Part shown: piece by piece, positions 18,011 to 26,296 of the stretch
How the letters are laid out: the number at the start of each line of letters is the position of its first letter
How positions within the stretch are numbered: position 1 is the stretch's first letter
DNA from: Colwellia sp. PAMC 21821
Lineage (GTDB): Bacteria > Pseudomonadota > Gammaproteobacteria > Enterobacterales > Alteromonadaceae
Reading direction: 5' to 3'
DNA length: 64,000 bases
Assembly (NCBI RefSeq): GCF_002077175.1
Contig: NZ_CP014943.1
Location: 4,092,001-4,156,000, forward strand
The notes under the pieces: model-generated
Database searches by the model: none
Told to the model about the DNA's origin: nothing
The model's input: the letters and a program-made list of their open reading frames with translations, nothing else
Position numbers and translations under genes: made by a program

Positions 18011-19741
18011 GTGTTGTTATCACGTTTATATAATTTCATGCCCGGTTTGAATGTATTATTCAATTATGAGCGCCAATGGTTTGCTGATGATGCTAGAGCA
18101 GCATTGTCTGTTGCTGCAGTCGCTTTGCCCGTTGCTATTGCTTATGCACAACTTACCGGCGTAAATGCGGTTGTTGGCTTATATTCTTGCGTTTTACCCA
18201 TGATAATATATGCGCTATTTGGTACGTCAAAACAACTCATTGTTGGCCCTGATGCGGCAACCTGTGCTGTTATTGCCGCCGTGGTAACCCCCTTAGCAGC
18301 GGGAGACATTGTTAAGCATTGGCAATTAGTGATCACCATGACCGCCATGACAGGTTTTTGGTGCATAATTGCCAGTCGTTTTAAACTTGGCGTATTGGCT
18401 GATTTTTTATCTAAACCTATTTTAATGGGGCTGTTAAATGGTGTCGCTATCACCATTATTGTTGGACAATTTTCTAAAGTGTTTGGTTTTACCTTCGACG
18501 AAAGGCATTTACTTGAACGGTTAGGAAGTGTGCCTGATTATTTATCGCAAGCACATGTACCGACCTTACTCATGGCTTTACTAACGGTGAGTATTTATTT
18601 TGTTATAAAACGCATAAAGCCTACATGGCCGGCTTCTATGTTCGCAATCGCTTTTGGCGCCGCCATGGTTTGGGGATTTAATCTAGAGCAGTTTGACATA
18701 AAAACCATTGGCATTGTCGATGGAGGCTTACCCTTATTTAAAGCGCCTGACTTTAACGTTGGTATTATTCGTGAGTTAGTCATGCCCGCACTTAACCTCG
18801 CCATAGTAAGCTTTGTCAGTATGATGCTTACTGCGCGCAGCTTTGCCGCTAAAAATGGTTACGACATTGATGCAGATAAAGAATTCATGGCGCTTGGTAT
18901 AGCAAATTTTGCTTCTGCTTTATCACAAGGCTTTGCCGTAAGTGGTGCAGACTCGCGCACGGCAGTTAATGATGCTAATGGCGGTAAAACCCAATTAGTG
19001 TCGATTATAGCCGCAGTTATTATTGCCATCATTGCTATTTACTTAACCGCGCCTTTAGAGTTTATTCCCAGTGCAGCACTGGGTGTAGTCTTGATTATTG
19101 CTTCAGTACATCTTTTAGATTTAAAAGCAGTTTGGAAACTAAGATTAAAAGACAAACAGGCATTTTATTTAACGTTAACCACCTTATTTGCTGTGCTTTT
19201 TATTGGTGTAATCCCAGGTATAACGCTAGCGGTATTACTGGGTTTATTCCAATTTATCCGCACAGTAATGCGACCAACAGACCATATATTGGGTGTAGAT
19301 ATAAATGGTGTTGTTAGAAGTTTAGATACCAGCGATAAAGCAAAACCGATAGACGGTATTTTTATCTACCGTTTTAATTCGCCGTTAACTTACTTTAATT
19401 CTAGTTTTTTTAAACGAAGACTATTAGAACAATATGCCAGACAAAAAGACGATATTGAATGCGTTATCATCGATGCGGTACCGTGCTTCACCCATTTAGA
19501 CTTAAGCGTGATGGCAATGCTGGCTGACTTAAACGTTATATTCCAAAAGCGAGGAGTGCGCTTTGAAATTGCTGGAAGAAAACGTCAATTGCTTGCATGG
19601 TTTGTAAAAGCAGAAATAAGATCAGGCAACGAAGGCATATATGTTCATTCCGACTTGTATTTAGCATTAAGAATTAATCAAGCCAAGCAACTAGCAGCTA
19701 AAGAAGCCCAAGAGGCCCATGAAGTACAAGTGGAAGAGTAA
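18011..19741 (+). CDS. SulP-family inorganic anion transporter with a STAS domain
   Basis: This 576-residue inner-membrane transporter has the SulP fold of many membrane helices (residues about 20-420). The conserved ALPVAIAYAQLTGVNAVVGLYS segment and the FAVSGADSRTAVNDANGGKTQL motif are visible, with a cytoplasmic STAS domain at about residues 440-555. SulP proteins move sulfate, bicarbonate or other anions, usually with Na+ or H+. No carbonic anhydrase or sulfate assimilation gene is adjacent, so the anion is unknown. The start is GTG at 18011 with AAGGA five bases before it. Two hairpins lie downstream at 19842-19883 and 19950-19987. Confidence 0.9.
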   Translation: MLLSRLYNFMPGLNVLFNYERQWFADDARAALSVAAVALPVAIAYAQLTGVNAVVGLYSCVLPMIIYALFGTSKQLIVGPDAATCAVIAAVVTPLAAGDIVKHWQLVITMTAMTGFWCIIASRFKLGVLADFLSKPILMGLLNGVAITIIVGQFSKVFGFTFDERHLLERLGSVPDYLSQAHVPTLLMALLTVSIYFVIKRIKPTWPASMFAIAFGAAMVWGFNLEQFDIKTIGIVDGGLPLFKAPDFNVGIIRELVMPALNLAIVSFVSMMLTARSFAAKNGYDIDADKEFMALGIANFASALSQGFAVSGADSRTAVNDANGGKTQLVSIIAAVIIAIIAIYLTAPLEFIPSAALGVVLIIASVHLLDLKAVWKLRLKDKQAFYLTLTTLFAVLFIGVIPGITLAVLLGLFQFIRTVMRPTDHILGVDINGVVRSLDTSDKAKPIDGIFIYRFNSPLTYFNSSFFKRRLLEQYARQKDDIECVIIDAVPCFTHLDLSVMAMLADLNVIFQKRGVRFEIAGRKRQLLAWFVKAEIRSGNEGIYVHSDLYLALRINQAKQLAAKEAQEAHEVQVEE

Positions 19742-19841
19742 TTTCGAGGATTTAGTACTCAAGCGCATAAATCAACTTACAGCAAGCTATAACATGTAGG
19801 TCGGTATTTATGCCGTCAATCTAACACACAATGCCCAACTA

Positions 19842-19883
19842 GCATTGATGAAATTGATAACCAAATACCAATTTCATCAATGC
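19842..19883. repeat. Intergenic inverted repeat (REP-like candidate)
   Basis: The 15-base arms GCATTGATGAAATTG and CAATTTCATCAATGC flank a 12-base spacer. There is no T-run, so it is not a standard terminator. It may be a REP-like dispersed element, though no second copy is obvious in this window. Confidence 0.5.
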
Positions 19884-19949
19884 ATCATACTAAAGACATT
19901 ATATTTTAGCCTGTTCGATTTGATAAATTAACCACAATATCGTAACCAA

Positions 19950-19987
19950 AAAAATGCCGTTAATCCTATTATATTAACGGCATTTTT
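19950..19987. terminator. Bidirectional rho-independent terminator
   Basis: A perfect 15-base stem (AAAAATGCCGTTAAT and its complement) with an eight-base loop ends in TTTTT on either strand. It separates the convergent SulP and MATE genes. Confidence 0.85.
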
Positions 19988-20003
19988 ATCACACTATTTA
20001 ATA

Positions 20004-21467
20004 TCAGGTCTTCGGCGCTGTTAGCGGTTGTTCTTGCTCTTGATTGAAAACTTCAAAGCAGTCATTGGCTTCCTGATAATCTATGCGCTCATTGAGAGTA
20101 GGCTCATGCACAGGTAGTTCTTCAACATACACACCTTTAGTGCGCCATATACCAGTATTCCATCGCTTCAGCGCAATAACACCACGAATACATTCATCTA
20201 AACTGGTAGCTAGCCAAATACCCACCAAGCCATAAGCAAAATGTAGACCTAATAGCCAGGCTAATGGTAGGGCGATAAACCACATAATTGCAAATCCAAA
20301 CATTGACACATAACGTGCATCGCCAGACGCACGTAATGACGCCCCAACAATCAAATTAAAACTGCGGCCAAACTCACCAATAATAGCCACAAATAAGATT
20401 AATTTCCCCAAAGCCCAAATATCAGTATTACTAGTAAATATCGAGAATAGTTGATCCGACAATATAAGTAAGGTGAAAACAAAAAACATCGCGCCAGCAA
20501 TACCCAATTTTAGACCTAGCATTAATTGTTTATGAGCGTCATCAAAGCGTTTGGCACCAATGTAATGTGCAACTTTAATTTGTACGCCAGCACTGACCGC
20601 AAAACCATAAAGAATGGCTGTAAAGAGTAAGTTAAAGCTATAAATACGGGTAGCTAACGCGAGTTCACCCATGGTAACTATCATCACCGTCATTAATATT
20701 TGGGTCAGCTGCCACGACATTGGATCTAACACTGACGGCATGGCAATTTTTAAAATAGGGGCGCTATCTTTTTTAAATAACAGCCAACTTTTGGGTAACG
20801 CAATCTTGATTTTCAAATGTTTGGTGATAATCAAAAGGGTAAAGCATAAACTGACAAGCCAAGCGATAACTGATGCATAAGCGACGCCTTGTACACCTAG
20901 GTCAGGAAATCCGTGTTTACCGTCGATAAGTAGGTAGTTAAACAGTATATTGACTATGGTCATGACGAAAGTAGACCACATGTTCCAATGTGTTTTGCCT
21001 TGAGAGGTTAAAACCGCTGCAGCAGCAAATCTTACGGCTAAAATCCAAGTGCCCATGCCAATTGTCGTAAGGTAAATACTGGCCATGGCAGCCATATCAT
21101 CTGTTAATCCCATCCATTGAGCGAATGTCGGCGAAAACGACAGCATGATAATGGTTAATAAAATACCACCAAATAAAAGAATGGCGAACAGCGCACCATA
21201 AGTTGTAGCTAATTTGTGGAAGTCTCCAGCTCCAATACGTTGTGAGGCAACACTACTGCCACCCTGATGCAAAGTACTGTAAAGCGCAAAGGCAATACCT
21301 AAAATAGGCATAATAGCGCCAATAGAAGCTGCAGCAGTATCGGATATACGACTTAAAAACCAAGCGTCAGCGACATTAATCATAAAAATGAAAAATAGAT
21401 CAATAAAAATGGGCCAAGTTAAACTTAATAGACTTCTATCAGCAACTGATTGACTAGATTTTGCCAC
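20004..21467 (-). CDS. MATE-family multidrug/toxin efflux transporter
   Basis: This 487-residue protein has about twelve membrane helices in two MatE repeats. The first begins near LLSLTWPIFIDLFFIFMINVADAWFLSRISDTAAASIG, and the second begins around residue 240. MATE proteins export cationic drugs or metabolites with a Na+ or H+ gradient. The C-terminus has a longer acidic soluble tail than usual. The start is GTG at 21467, with AGGAAA four bases upstream. It stands alone between a terminator and tRNA-Ser. A second, less similar MATE gene lies at 38615-39964. Confidence 0.88.
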   Translation of the reverse strand: MAKSSQSVADRSLLSLTWPIFIDLFFIFMINVADAWFLSRISDTAAASIGAIMPILGIAFALYSTLHQGGSSVASQRIGAGDFHKLATTYGALFAILLFGGILLTIIMLSFSPTFAQWMGLTDDMAAMASIYLTTIGMGTWILAVRFAAAAVLTSQGKTHWNMWSTFVMTIVNILFNYLLIDGKHGFPDLGVQGVAYASVIAWLVSLCFTLLIITKHLKIKIALPKSWLLFKKDSAPILKIAMPSVLDPMSWQLTQILMTVMIVTMGELALATRIYSFNLLFTAILYGFAVSAGVQIKVAHYIGAKRFDDAHKQLMLGLKLGIAGAMFFVFTLLILSDQLFSIFTSNTDIWALGKLILFVAIIGEFGRSFNLIVGASLRASGDARYVSMFGFAIMWFIALPLAWLLGLHFAYGLVGIWLATSLDECIRGVIALKRWNTGIWRTKGVYVEELPVHEPTLNERIDYQEANDCFEVFNQEQEQPLTAPKT

Positions 21468-21744
21468 AATGTTTCCTGAAAAATTTGTAATAGCATATTA
21501 TAGCAGCTGAATAAGTAATTACTGTTGCATACGTTTGTTACAAATCGTATTCATGAAGATAAAAAAATAAAGGTACTATAAATGACAAGAAAGGGCGGTC
21601 ACAAATCATAATTTGATGGTTTATTCAGCACTTGGTAATAAAAATCACATAAAATGCCTATTATTAGTAATTAGCACTTTACAAAGTAGTGAACAGTATT
21701 TATTATTCGCCCCGTTCTGAAGCAGCAATGCTTTTGAACTTCAG

Positions 21745-21834
21745 GTGAGATGGCTGAGTGGTCGAAAGCACCGGTCTTGAAAACCGGCAAGGGTTTGTAG
21801 CCCTTCTAGAGTTCAAATCTCTATCTCACCGCCA
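21745..21834 (+). tRNA. tRNA-Ser(TGA)
   Basis: The acceptor stem GGTGAGA pairs with TCTCACC, followed by discriminator G and an encoded CCA. The anticodon stem-loop CCGGTCTTGAAAACCGG gives anticodon TGA. A long variable arm (GGGTTTGTAGCCC) and the T-arm GAGTTCAAATCTC complete a class II serine tRNA. Its 3' end is partly repeated at 34422-34452 and 34538-34557, so it is the likely integration site of the accessory element to its right. Confidence 0.96.
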
Positions 21835-21838
21835 CATT
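21808..21838 (+). other. Candidate left attachment site (attL) in the tRNA-Ser 3' end
   Basis: The 31 bases covering the tRNA T-arm, acceptor 3' strand and CCA recur at 34422-34452 with one mismatch. Tyrosine integrases commonly recombine into tRNA 3' ends and regenerate the tRNA, so the tRNA copy would be attL and the distant copy attR. Confidence 0.65.
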
Positions 21839-21839
21839 C

Positions 21840-21866
21840 AAAGGGCTGCACAATGTGCAGCCCTTT
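21840..21866 (+). terminator. Terminator of tRNA-Ser
   Basis: The arms AAAGGGCTGCAC and GTGCAGCCCTTT are separated by AAT, and CTCGTTTT follows. The hairpin starts six bases after the tRNA CCA end. Confidence 0.8.
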
Positions 21867-21928
21867 CTCGTTTTAGCACTTCCGAATACTTTCCGAATAT
21901 ATTTTCCGAATATAATGGCTAATTCAGC

Positions 21929-22678
21929 TTAATTATTGATAAATTCATCATAAGATTTAGTTTCCTTCAAAGCCGACTTTAGCCGCAAATAATATATTTT
22001 ATGAAGTGATAATTTATCGGGCATTAAAGTTAATAGCTCAGAATAACCTTCAAAACGAGAAAATTTATGTATGACTAATTCTTCTTGTTTTAGCTCTGTT
22101 AGCATGACTTGCTCAGCCTGAAAACATTTGTGTAGTTCAGTATGAAGGTACTTAATGATCACAGTGCCTTTTGGAAGAGACTTTTTACGCTCGGAAGCTG
22201 CAAGGAACTTTGAAATACCTATCTTGAGATAATATATGTCGCCAATGGGCACTTTAGCGAGATAGATACAGCCAATAGTGTTTGCCAATATAGGATCCGC
22301 TTTAAATCGCCCGATAGAATATTTACCATGACCTTTCGGTATAACCTTAACTATTGAGCGCATTTTAAACGCTTTTTTAGCTACCTTTTTACCTTTAGAA
22401 TACTGTTTAACCATTTCTGCATGAAAGCGCTTAATAAGCACTACAGACTCTCTAACTTTATTGATGACTTTAAAAAGTAATGGTGATTTAAGTAATAGCG
22501 CATTATCTGAGTATGATTTTCTGATACTGCCATGCTTGTCAGTAAGTACGGCTTTTTCAGGTGACCAACCATAGGTTTTTATTCGAGTATAAACAAGCTG
22601 TCGATCCTTTCCAAAGTCAGCAGCTAATGCTGTGTAAGTAGGGTATTGCGTATTAAATGCGATAATTGGCTTTGTCAT
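21929..22678 (-). CDS. GIY-YIG-like (T5orf172/MUG113-type) protein with an N-terminal HTH-like segment
   Basis: This 249-residue protein sits at the tRNA end of the accessory element. Residues 136-140 (GCIYL) and 149-154 (YYLKIG), then Arg164 in SERKKSL and a later AEQVMLTEL plus EGYSELL segment, resemble the spaced motifs of the T5orf172/GIY-YIG nuclease-like domain. The N-terminal 45 residues (AADFGKDRQLVYTRIKTYGWSPEKAV) look like the small HTH modules found with mobile nucleases. It starts two bases after the stop of the 87-residue gene upstream, so they form an operon. A DNA-processing role is inferred; nuclease activity is unproven. Confidence 0.55.
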   Translation of the reverse strand: MTKPIIAFNTQYPTYTALAADFGKDRQLVYTRIKTYGWSPEKAVLTDKHGSIRKSYSDNALLLKSPLLFKVINKVRESVVLIKRFHAEMVKQYSKGKKVAKKAFKMRSIVKVIPKGHGKYSIGRFKADPILANTIGCIYLAKVPIGDIYYLKIGISKFLAASERKKSLPKGTVIIKYLHTELHKCFQAEQVMLTELKQEELVIHKFSRFEGYSELLTLMPDKLSLHKIYYLRLKSALKETKSYDEFINN

Positions 22679-22680
22679 GA

Positions 22681-22944
22681 TTACACTCCAGTTCCTGTGA
22701 TAGTTTGCGCAACTAAATCTTTCAACTTACGATCAAATGTTGTCGTAATATGAGCTTTAATGAACAACTCAAGTTGGTCATTGAATTCAATTAATTCGTT
22801 ATCAATAAATTCAGCGACTAGATCTTCCTCATCAATAAAAGAATCAGAAGTTACTTGTAATGCGAATTTGGCAAAAACATCATCATCTAACTTTGCGGCT
22901 AACTCTTTAATTAAACTTTCTCTTTCGAACTTATATATGCACAT
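22681..22944 (-). CDS. Small acidic protein of unknown function
   Basis: The 87-residue product is acidic and probably helical, with segments EELAAKLDDDVFAKFAL-like and EDLVAEFIDNELIEFNDQLELFIKA. I do not recognise a family. It is transcribed just ahead of the GIY-YIG-like gene with a two-base gap, and GGAG near its end provides the ribosome binding site of that next gene. An XRE regulator is encoded divergently and may control both. ATG at 22944 is preceded by AGGAG. Confidence 0.6.
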   Translation of the reverse strand: MCIYKFERESLIKELAAKLDDDVFAKFALQVTSDSFIDEEDLVAEFIDNELIEFNDQLELFIKAHITTTFDRKLKDLVAQTITGTGV

Positions 22945-23081
22945 TTAAGTACTCCTGTTATTCAATTGATGCGTATAATGCACATTTGAATATACAGTTG
23001 AGATCGGGAATGTCAAGAGTTATTTGATATTTTAATAATACCAATGTAGAGTTAAAGCATCTTAATTAGAGCAAAAAGCAA

Positions 23082-23306
23082 ATGATTAGATTTAAATTAA
23101 AAGAGTTAATTGCAGAAAAATCCTTTCAAGAAGGGCGCAGAGTTACGATTGAAGAGATCAGTAAATCAACTGGCATTCATAGGACGACCTTATCTAAGTT
23201 ATCCAATATTAAAGGATATAACGCATCTACAGATGTCTTGGATAAATTATGTGCTTTCTTTGATGTGAAAATTTCAGATGTAGCTGTTTTTATTAAGGAT
23301 GAATAG
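23082..23306 (+). CDS. XRE-family transcriptional regulator (small HTH)
   Basis: The 74-residue protein is a single helix-turn-helix domain of the Cro/CI-like type. ITIEEISKSTGIHRTTLSKLSN-type residues form the HTH at about residues 23-45, followed by LDKLCAFFDVKISDV. It is divergent from the two-gene operon ending at 21929 and probably autoregulates or represses that operon. It is short but complete for this family. Confidence 0.82.
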   Translation: MIRFKLKELIAEKSFQEGRRVTIEEISKSTGIHRTTLSKLSNIKGYNASTDVLDKLCAFFDVKISDVAVFIKDE

Positions 23307-23416
23307 AAAGTTATGGTTTAGTTTGGTTATACAATCACTTTGAATCATGTATTCAAAGTGACAAATCAAGTATCTCTTATTCCATATTTATTAAATGCTG
23401 AATAACTATTATTGTC

Positions 23417-23457
23417 ATAAATGCACCTCTGGATAAATGCACCTCTGGATAAATGCA
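23417..23457. repeat. 16-bp tandem repeat, about 2.5 copies
   Basis: The unit ATAAATGCACCTCTGG occurs twice in full, followed by ATAAATGCA. The copies are identical, which suggests recent slippage or a small array. Confidence 0.8.
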
Positions 23458-23734
23458 TTAACAATGACACTTTATTAGATTAGAACTGCCGGTTATTGCC
23501 AATCACTACTGCTATCAAATAACCTTTATTTAGACCATCAATTATTCAAAAATAAAAAGAGATTTTTTAGTAAACAGTAGATCTTTAGGTTTTTCCACCT
23601 CTAAGAAAACATAGGTCAAACTTTATCCTGATAGACAACTAAGCCATGTGATTTCGGTCGTTCAAGCTTTAGGCTTTAAAGGCAGCTTATCCGACAATGC
23701 GGACATTAGGTGTTTACGGCAGTAGCTAGCCATT

Positions 23735-23756
23735 AGCGGTCATTAGCTTATGAGTT
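23735..23756. repeat. Dispersed repeat A, copy 1
   Basis: A 22-base segment beginning AGCGGTCATTAGCTT matches 27720-27741 at 21 of 22 positions. Both copies lie in non-coding parts of the accessory region, in a similar context of CATTAG phrases. Confidence 0.65.
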
Positions 23757-23905
23757 AATGCAGCAGGGCAGAGATTCTAAAGTTTCTTTTTTACACTTAA
23801 AAATTCACATCCATTCACAACTAAAGTTATGACTAAAACTTTTGTTTGGCGTCAGAAATAAAATCCCCGAAGCGGACATTAGAATCATTCAAATTTTAAT
23901 TGAAT

Positions 23906-24076
23906 TTAAAGTATTAAGTTTATGGCGCTATCGCCCTGTACGTAACCAATATGGTTAATCGCATTACGCGCCCCTTCCAAACCACTGCCATAAGCTTGTG
24001 TCTGTAACAAAGCTTGTGCTGACAGAGCAAGGCAACGTAAATGCGCTAGCTCTTGAGGGTGTTTAATTTTAATCAT
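23906..24076 (-). pseudogene. Truncated YcaQ-like (winged-helix, DUF1006) gene
   Basis: A 56-codon frame from ATG at 24076 to TAA at 23906 encodes the first part of a YcaQ-type protein: residues MIKIKHPQELAHLRCLALSA and then GSGLEGARNAINHIGYVQGDS. This matches the family N-terminus of HTH_42 winged-helix DNA repair proteins of around 400 residues. After GDS the family sequence (normally IS/VVERAHH) is lost and the frame soon stops. Only about one seventh of the gene remains, so it should be non-functional. It sits in the repeat-rich part of the accessory region. Confidence 0.7.
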
Positions 24077-24132
24077 ATTTGCCTAAGAGATAATTAACGA
24101 GTATCCGTGCAATGTGTAAACCTAAACCTATT

Positions 24133-24501
24133 TTAATGGTTTTGGTTTAAGCCTAGCTCTTTTTGTATTTTCTTTGTTAGGCCTAATGAAACAAGTCGAT
24201 AAGACTCTTTAAGGTAATATGATAAGTCGTCATCAGTATATTCCGTACTTTCATAATGTTGTATCCATTTCATTCCTCGGGAAGCAAAATATGGTGCCGG
24301 TTTATATCCTGGTAATTCACTGAGAAAATGAAAGTTAAGTTCAGATGTTTTAAAAATAAATGCTGGTTTATCATCTTTTCCCAACCCTCCGATAGCAAAA
24401 ACCTTGCCGCCGACTTTCCATACATGAGAATTATGCCATTGGACCACATAAGTGGTTGCTTCTAATCCGTGGCAGAAATCATTAAATTCTTTATAATTCA
24501 T
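24133..24501 (-). CDS. MmcQ/YjbR-family DNA-binding protein
   Basis: The 122-residue protein has the YjbR/CyaY-like fold signature. FNDFCHGLEATTYVVQW is at the N-terminus, KVGGKVFAIGG in the middle strand, and FKTSELNFHFLSELPGYKPAPYFASRGMKWI at the end. The family is widespread and thought to bind DNA, but no precise role is known. It is preceded by an unrelated membrane protein gene on the same strand with a 70-base gap. It may be cargo of the element. Confidence 0.88.
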   Translation of the reverse strand: MNYKEFNDFCHGLEATTYVVQWHNSHVWKVGGKVFAIGGLGKDDKPAFIFKTSELNFHFLSELPGYKPAPYFASRGMKWIQHYESTEYTDDDLSYYLKESYRLVSLGLTKKIQKELGLNQNH

Positions 24502-24570
24502 CTTGTCGCTCTTTGGCTATAGCCCCACTAACAGAGGCTAAAGTAAATAGAATTGGCCACCTTTATTATT

Positions 24571-25002
24571 CTAGCGATAACGAGCGTATAGCTTACTGGC
24601 TAAAAATGCGCCAATGAGCATTTCAAGCCATGCGATTGGAACCAAGGTATATGCCATTTCCCACGTTCCTAATCCTGAGTTTACCGATCCGATCCAAAAA
24701 ACACCTAGCGTTGCCATACAAGTTACAGTGGCTGAGATAATGATAGATTTTACATTGTTACCAAAGCTTTGAGCGCATAACCAGTAGATAAATACTATCG
24801 TACTCGCCAGTATGGTGTCCCAGATTCCCCATATCAATGCATTACTTACTGCCATTGGTCCAACCGCTAACTTTCCGGCATAGAAGGCTTCCATCATGGG
24901 AAACGCAACTAATATAGCTCTTGCCACTTCGGCTACGTGGATCCAAATACTCGTCAGTAACATTACAATGATGAATTGTTTCAATTTAAATGTGTTATTC
25001 AA
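24571..25002 (-). CDS. Four-helix integral membrane protein of unknown function
   Basis: The 143-residue protein has about four transmembrane segments: residues 8-30, 50-70, 83-105 and 115-135. Charged residues are few and a short basic tail (KLYARYR) ends it. I do not recognise the family with certainty. It sits between yjbR and the TetR regulator on the same strand, so it might be co-regulated, but the spacing does not prove an operon. Confidence 0.65.
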   Translation of the reverse strand: MNNTFKLKQFIIVMLLTSIWIHVAEVARAILVAFPMMEAFYAGKLAVGPMAVSNALIWGIWDTILASTIVFIYWLCAQSFGNNVKSIIISATVTCMATLGVFWIGSVNSGLGTWEMAYTLVPIAWLEMLIGAFLASKLYARYR

Positions 25003-25087
25003 AATATCCTATATGTCCTGATTTTTTAGAGTTAGTTAAATTTATCTTCTGTAGTGAATGGTACGAATACCAAATTCTTAATTAGTG

Positions 25088-25690
25088 TTAACTAAAAATG
25101 GAATTCAACGTATGATCCATGGTTGACTTTAACTCCTCTTCTGTCTGACCTGCTTTTGCTTGAACTGCCAGTCCATAACTAACGGATAAAATATAATTAG
25201 CCAGTTTTTCAGCCGTTTGGCCTTTTGGCATATCAGTCTTCGCAATACCAGACGCGAACAAATTCGTTAATATTTGCTTGGTTTCAGTGCCTAATTCTCT
25301 GATATAAACAACAACGTCTTCCGGAAATGCAATACTCTCTGATTCATTAACGCTTTTTACAAGCAAGCATCCACGGGGAGTCTCATTATTGGTGAATAGC
25401 TCAATAAGCCCATAGAAACAAGCTTGTAATCGTTCTTTTAATGTTACATCTGATGGCTCTACTAGGTGTTTATAGTTAGCTTCTACATATTGCTTTACAT
25501 AGTGAACCAGTGACTCTTTGAATAACTGTTCTTTATTACCAAACGTTCCATACAAACTCGACGTATTTAGTCCAAGCTCAGAAGATAGATTGGCAACAGA
25601 AGTACTTGAATACCCATTTGTCCAAAATAACCGCATCGCTTTATCTAATACTACCTCTTTATCAAATGCTCTTTTTCGTCCTACTTTCAC
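25088..25690 (-). CDS. TetR/AcrR-family transcriptional regulator
   Basis: The roughly 200-residue protein has the TetR N-terminal HTH (GRKRAFDKEVVLDKAMRLFWTNGYSSTSVANLSSELGLNTSSLYGTFGNKEQLF) and a C-terminal ligand-binding domain with CLLVKSVNES. The subgroup that starts VGRKRAFD controls oxidative or detoxification genes. I chose the GTG at 25690 because GAGGG lies seven bases upstream and the protein then begins with the usual VKVGRKRAF; in-frame starts up to 25726 add an unusual leader. It is divergent from a small membrane protein and a haloalkane dehalogenase gene, and three operator-like boxes lie between. Confidence 0.9.
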   Translation of the reverse strand: MKVGRKRAFDKEVVLDKAMRLFWTNGYSSTSVANLSSELGLNTSSLYGTFGNKEQLFKESLVHYVKQYVEANYKHLVEPSDVTLKERLQACFYGLIELFTNNETPRGCLLVKSVNESESIAFPEDVVVYIRELGTETKQILTNLFASGIAKTDMPKGQTAEKLANYILSVSYGLAVQAKAGQTEEELKSTMDHTLNSIFS

Positions 25691-25728
25691 TCTTTCACCC
25701 TCAAAAATCATAATTAATGATACCATTC

Positions 25729-25744
25729 TGAAGTAATCACTTCA
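25729..25744. promoter_or_regulatory. TetR operator-like box 1
   Basis: The box reads TGAAGTAATCACTTCA. It is the core of a longer perfect inverted repeat, with 11-base arms at 25724-25734 and 25739-25749. It overlaps the start region of the tetR gene and would suit autorepression. Confidence 0.7.
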
Positions 25745-25771
25745 GAATGTCAATTCAACCTATTGACATTT

Positions 25772-25787
25772 TAAAGTGATCGTTTCA
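25772..25787. promoter_or_regulatory. TetR operator-like box 2
   Basis: TAAAGTGATCGTTTCA matches the palindromic consensus TGAAGTGATCACTTCA at 13 of 16 positions. It lies midway between the divergent genes. Confidence 0.55.
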
Positions 25788-25802
25788 TAATAGATTTAAT
25801 TC

Positions 25803-25818
25803 TAAAGCGATCACTTCA
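25803..25818. promoter_or_regulatory. TetR operator-like box 3
   Basis: TAAAGCGATCACTTCA matches TGAAGTGATCACTTCA at 14 of 16 positions. It lies about 47 bases before the start of the membrane protein gene, a position suited to repressing the dehalogenase operon. Confidence 0.6.
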
Positions 25819-25864
25819 TATTAGTGTCATATAGATAACCTATAGGTTAAAAGGTAAATTAAAT

Positions 25865-26245
25865 ATGTTTAAAAAATTCGTACAAATTACTGCGCTATTC
25901 AACTTTCCAATCGCGCTAGGAATGATTATTTCAGTGATGATAGCACCTCAAGCAGACACCTTTATTATCACGGTGGTATTAGGTGCATCTTTTATGCTCA
26001 TGGGGGCTGCATTACTTTGGGCCACGTCAGATATTAAAGCCCGTGCATCTATTATCGTTTGGAACGGATTAGTAATAATGGTCGGCTTTATTGCGGTAAC
26101 TTACGCAGCATCATTAGGGTTGGCACCAAAGGTCTTTGTCTATATCTCAGTAATGGATCTTGTTGCTGCGCTTGTTTTTATCATTGGTAGTATGCGCGTA
26201 TCCGAACTCCCTTTTAAATCCCTATTTTTAGGTAAAACCCAGTAA
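25865..26245 (+). CDS. Small four-helix membrane protein ahead of the dehalogenase
   Basis: The 126-residue protein has about four hydrophobic helices (near residues 8-28, 35-54, 63-85 and 90-110) with short loops. I do not recognise a named family. It is the first gene of a likely two-gene operon with the dehalogenase, which starts 51 bases later. A helper role such as substrate entry or halide export is speculation. TetR-type boxes lie upstream. Confidence 0.65.
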   Translation: MFKKFVQITALFNFPIALGMIISVMIAPQADTFIITVVLGASFMLMGAALLWATSDIKARASIIVWNGLVIMVGFIAVTYAASLGLAPKVFVYISVMDLVAALVFIIGSMRVSELPFKSLFLGKTQ

Positions 26246-26296
26246 CTTTAGAATAAATAACCATAACTTAAACAAACTACTTTCAGGATAAATATT

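Larger units (their letters stand above)
23307..23905. other. Gene-free stretch with repeats
   Basis: No intact gene is visible. The stretch holds a 16-bp tandem repeat at 23417-23457 and a copy of a dispersed non-coding repeat at 23735-23756, with surrounding phrases such as GCGGACATTAG that recur near 27.4-28.5 kb. It looks like decayed DNA next to a truncated gene. Confidence 0.5.

Noticed and set aside
23417..23457. A CRISPR array at the 16-bp repeat
   Set aside because: The copies are adjacent with no spacers, the unit is too short, and no cas gene is present in the window.
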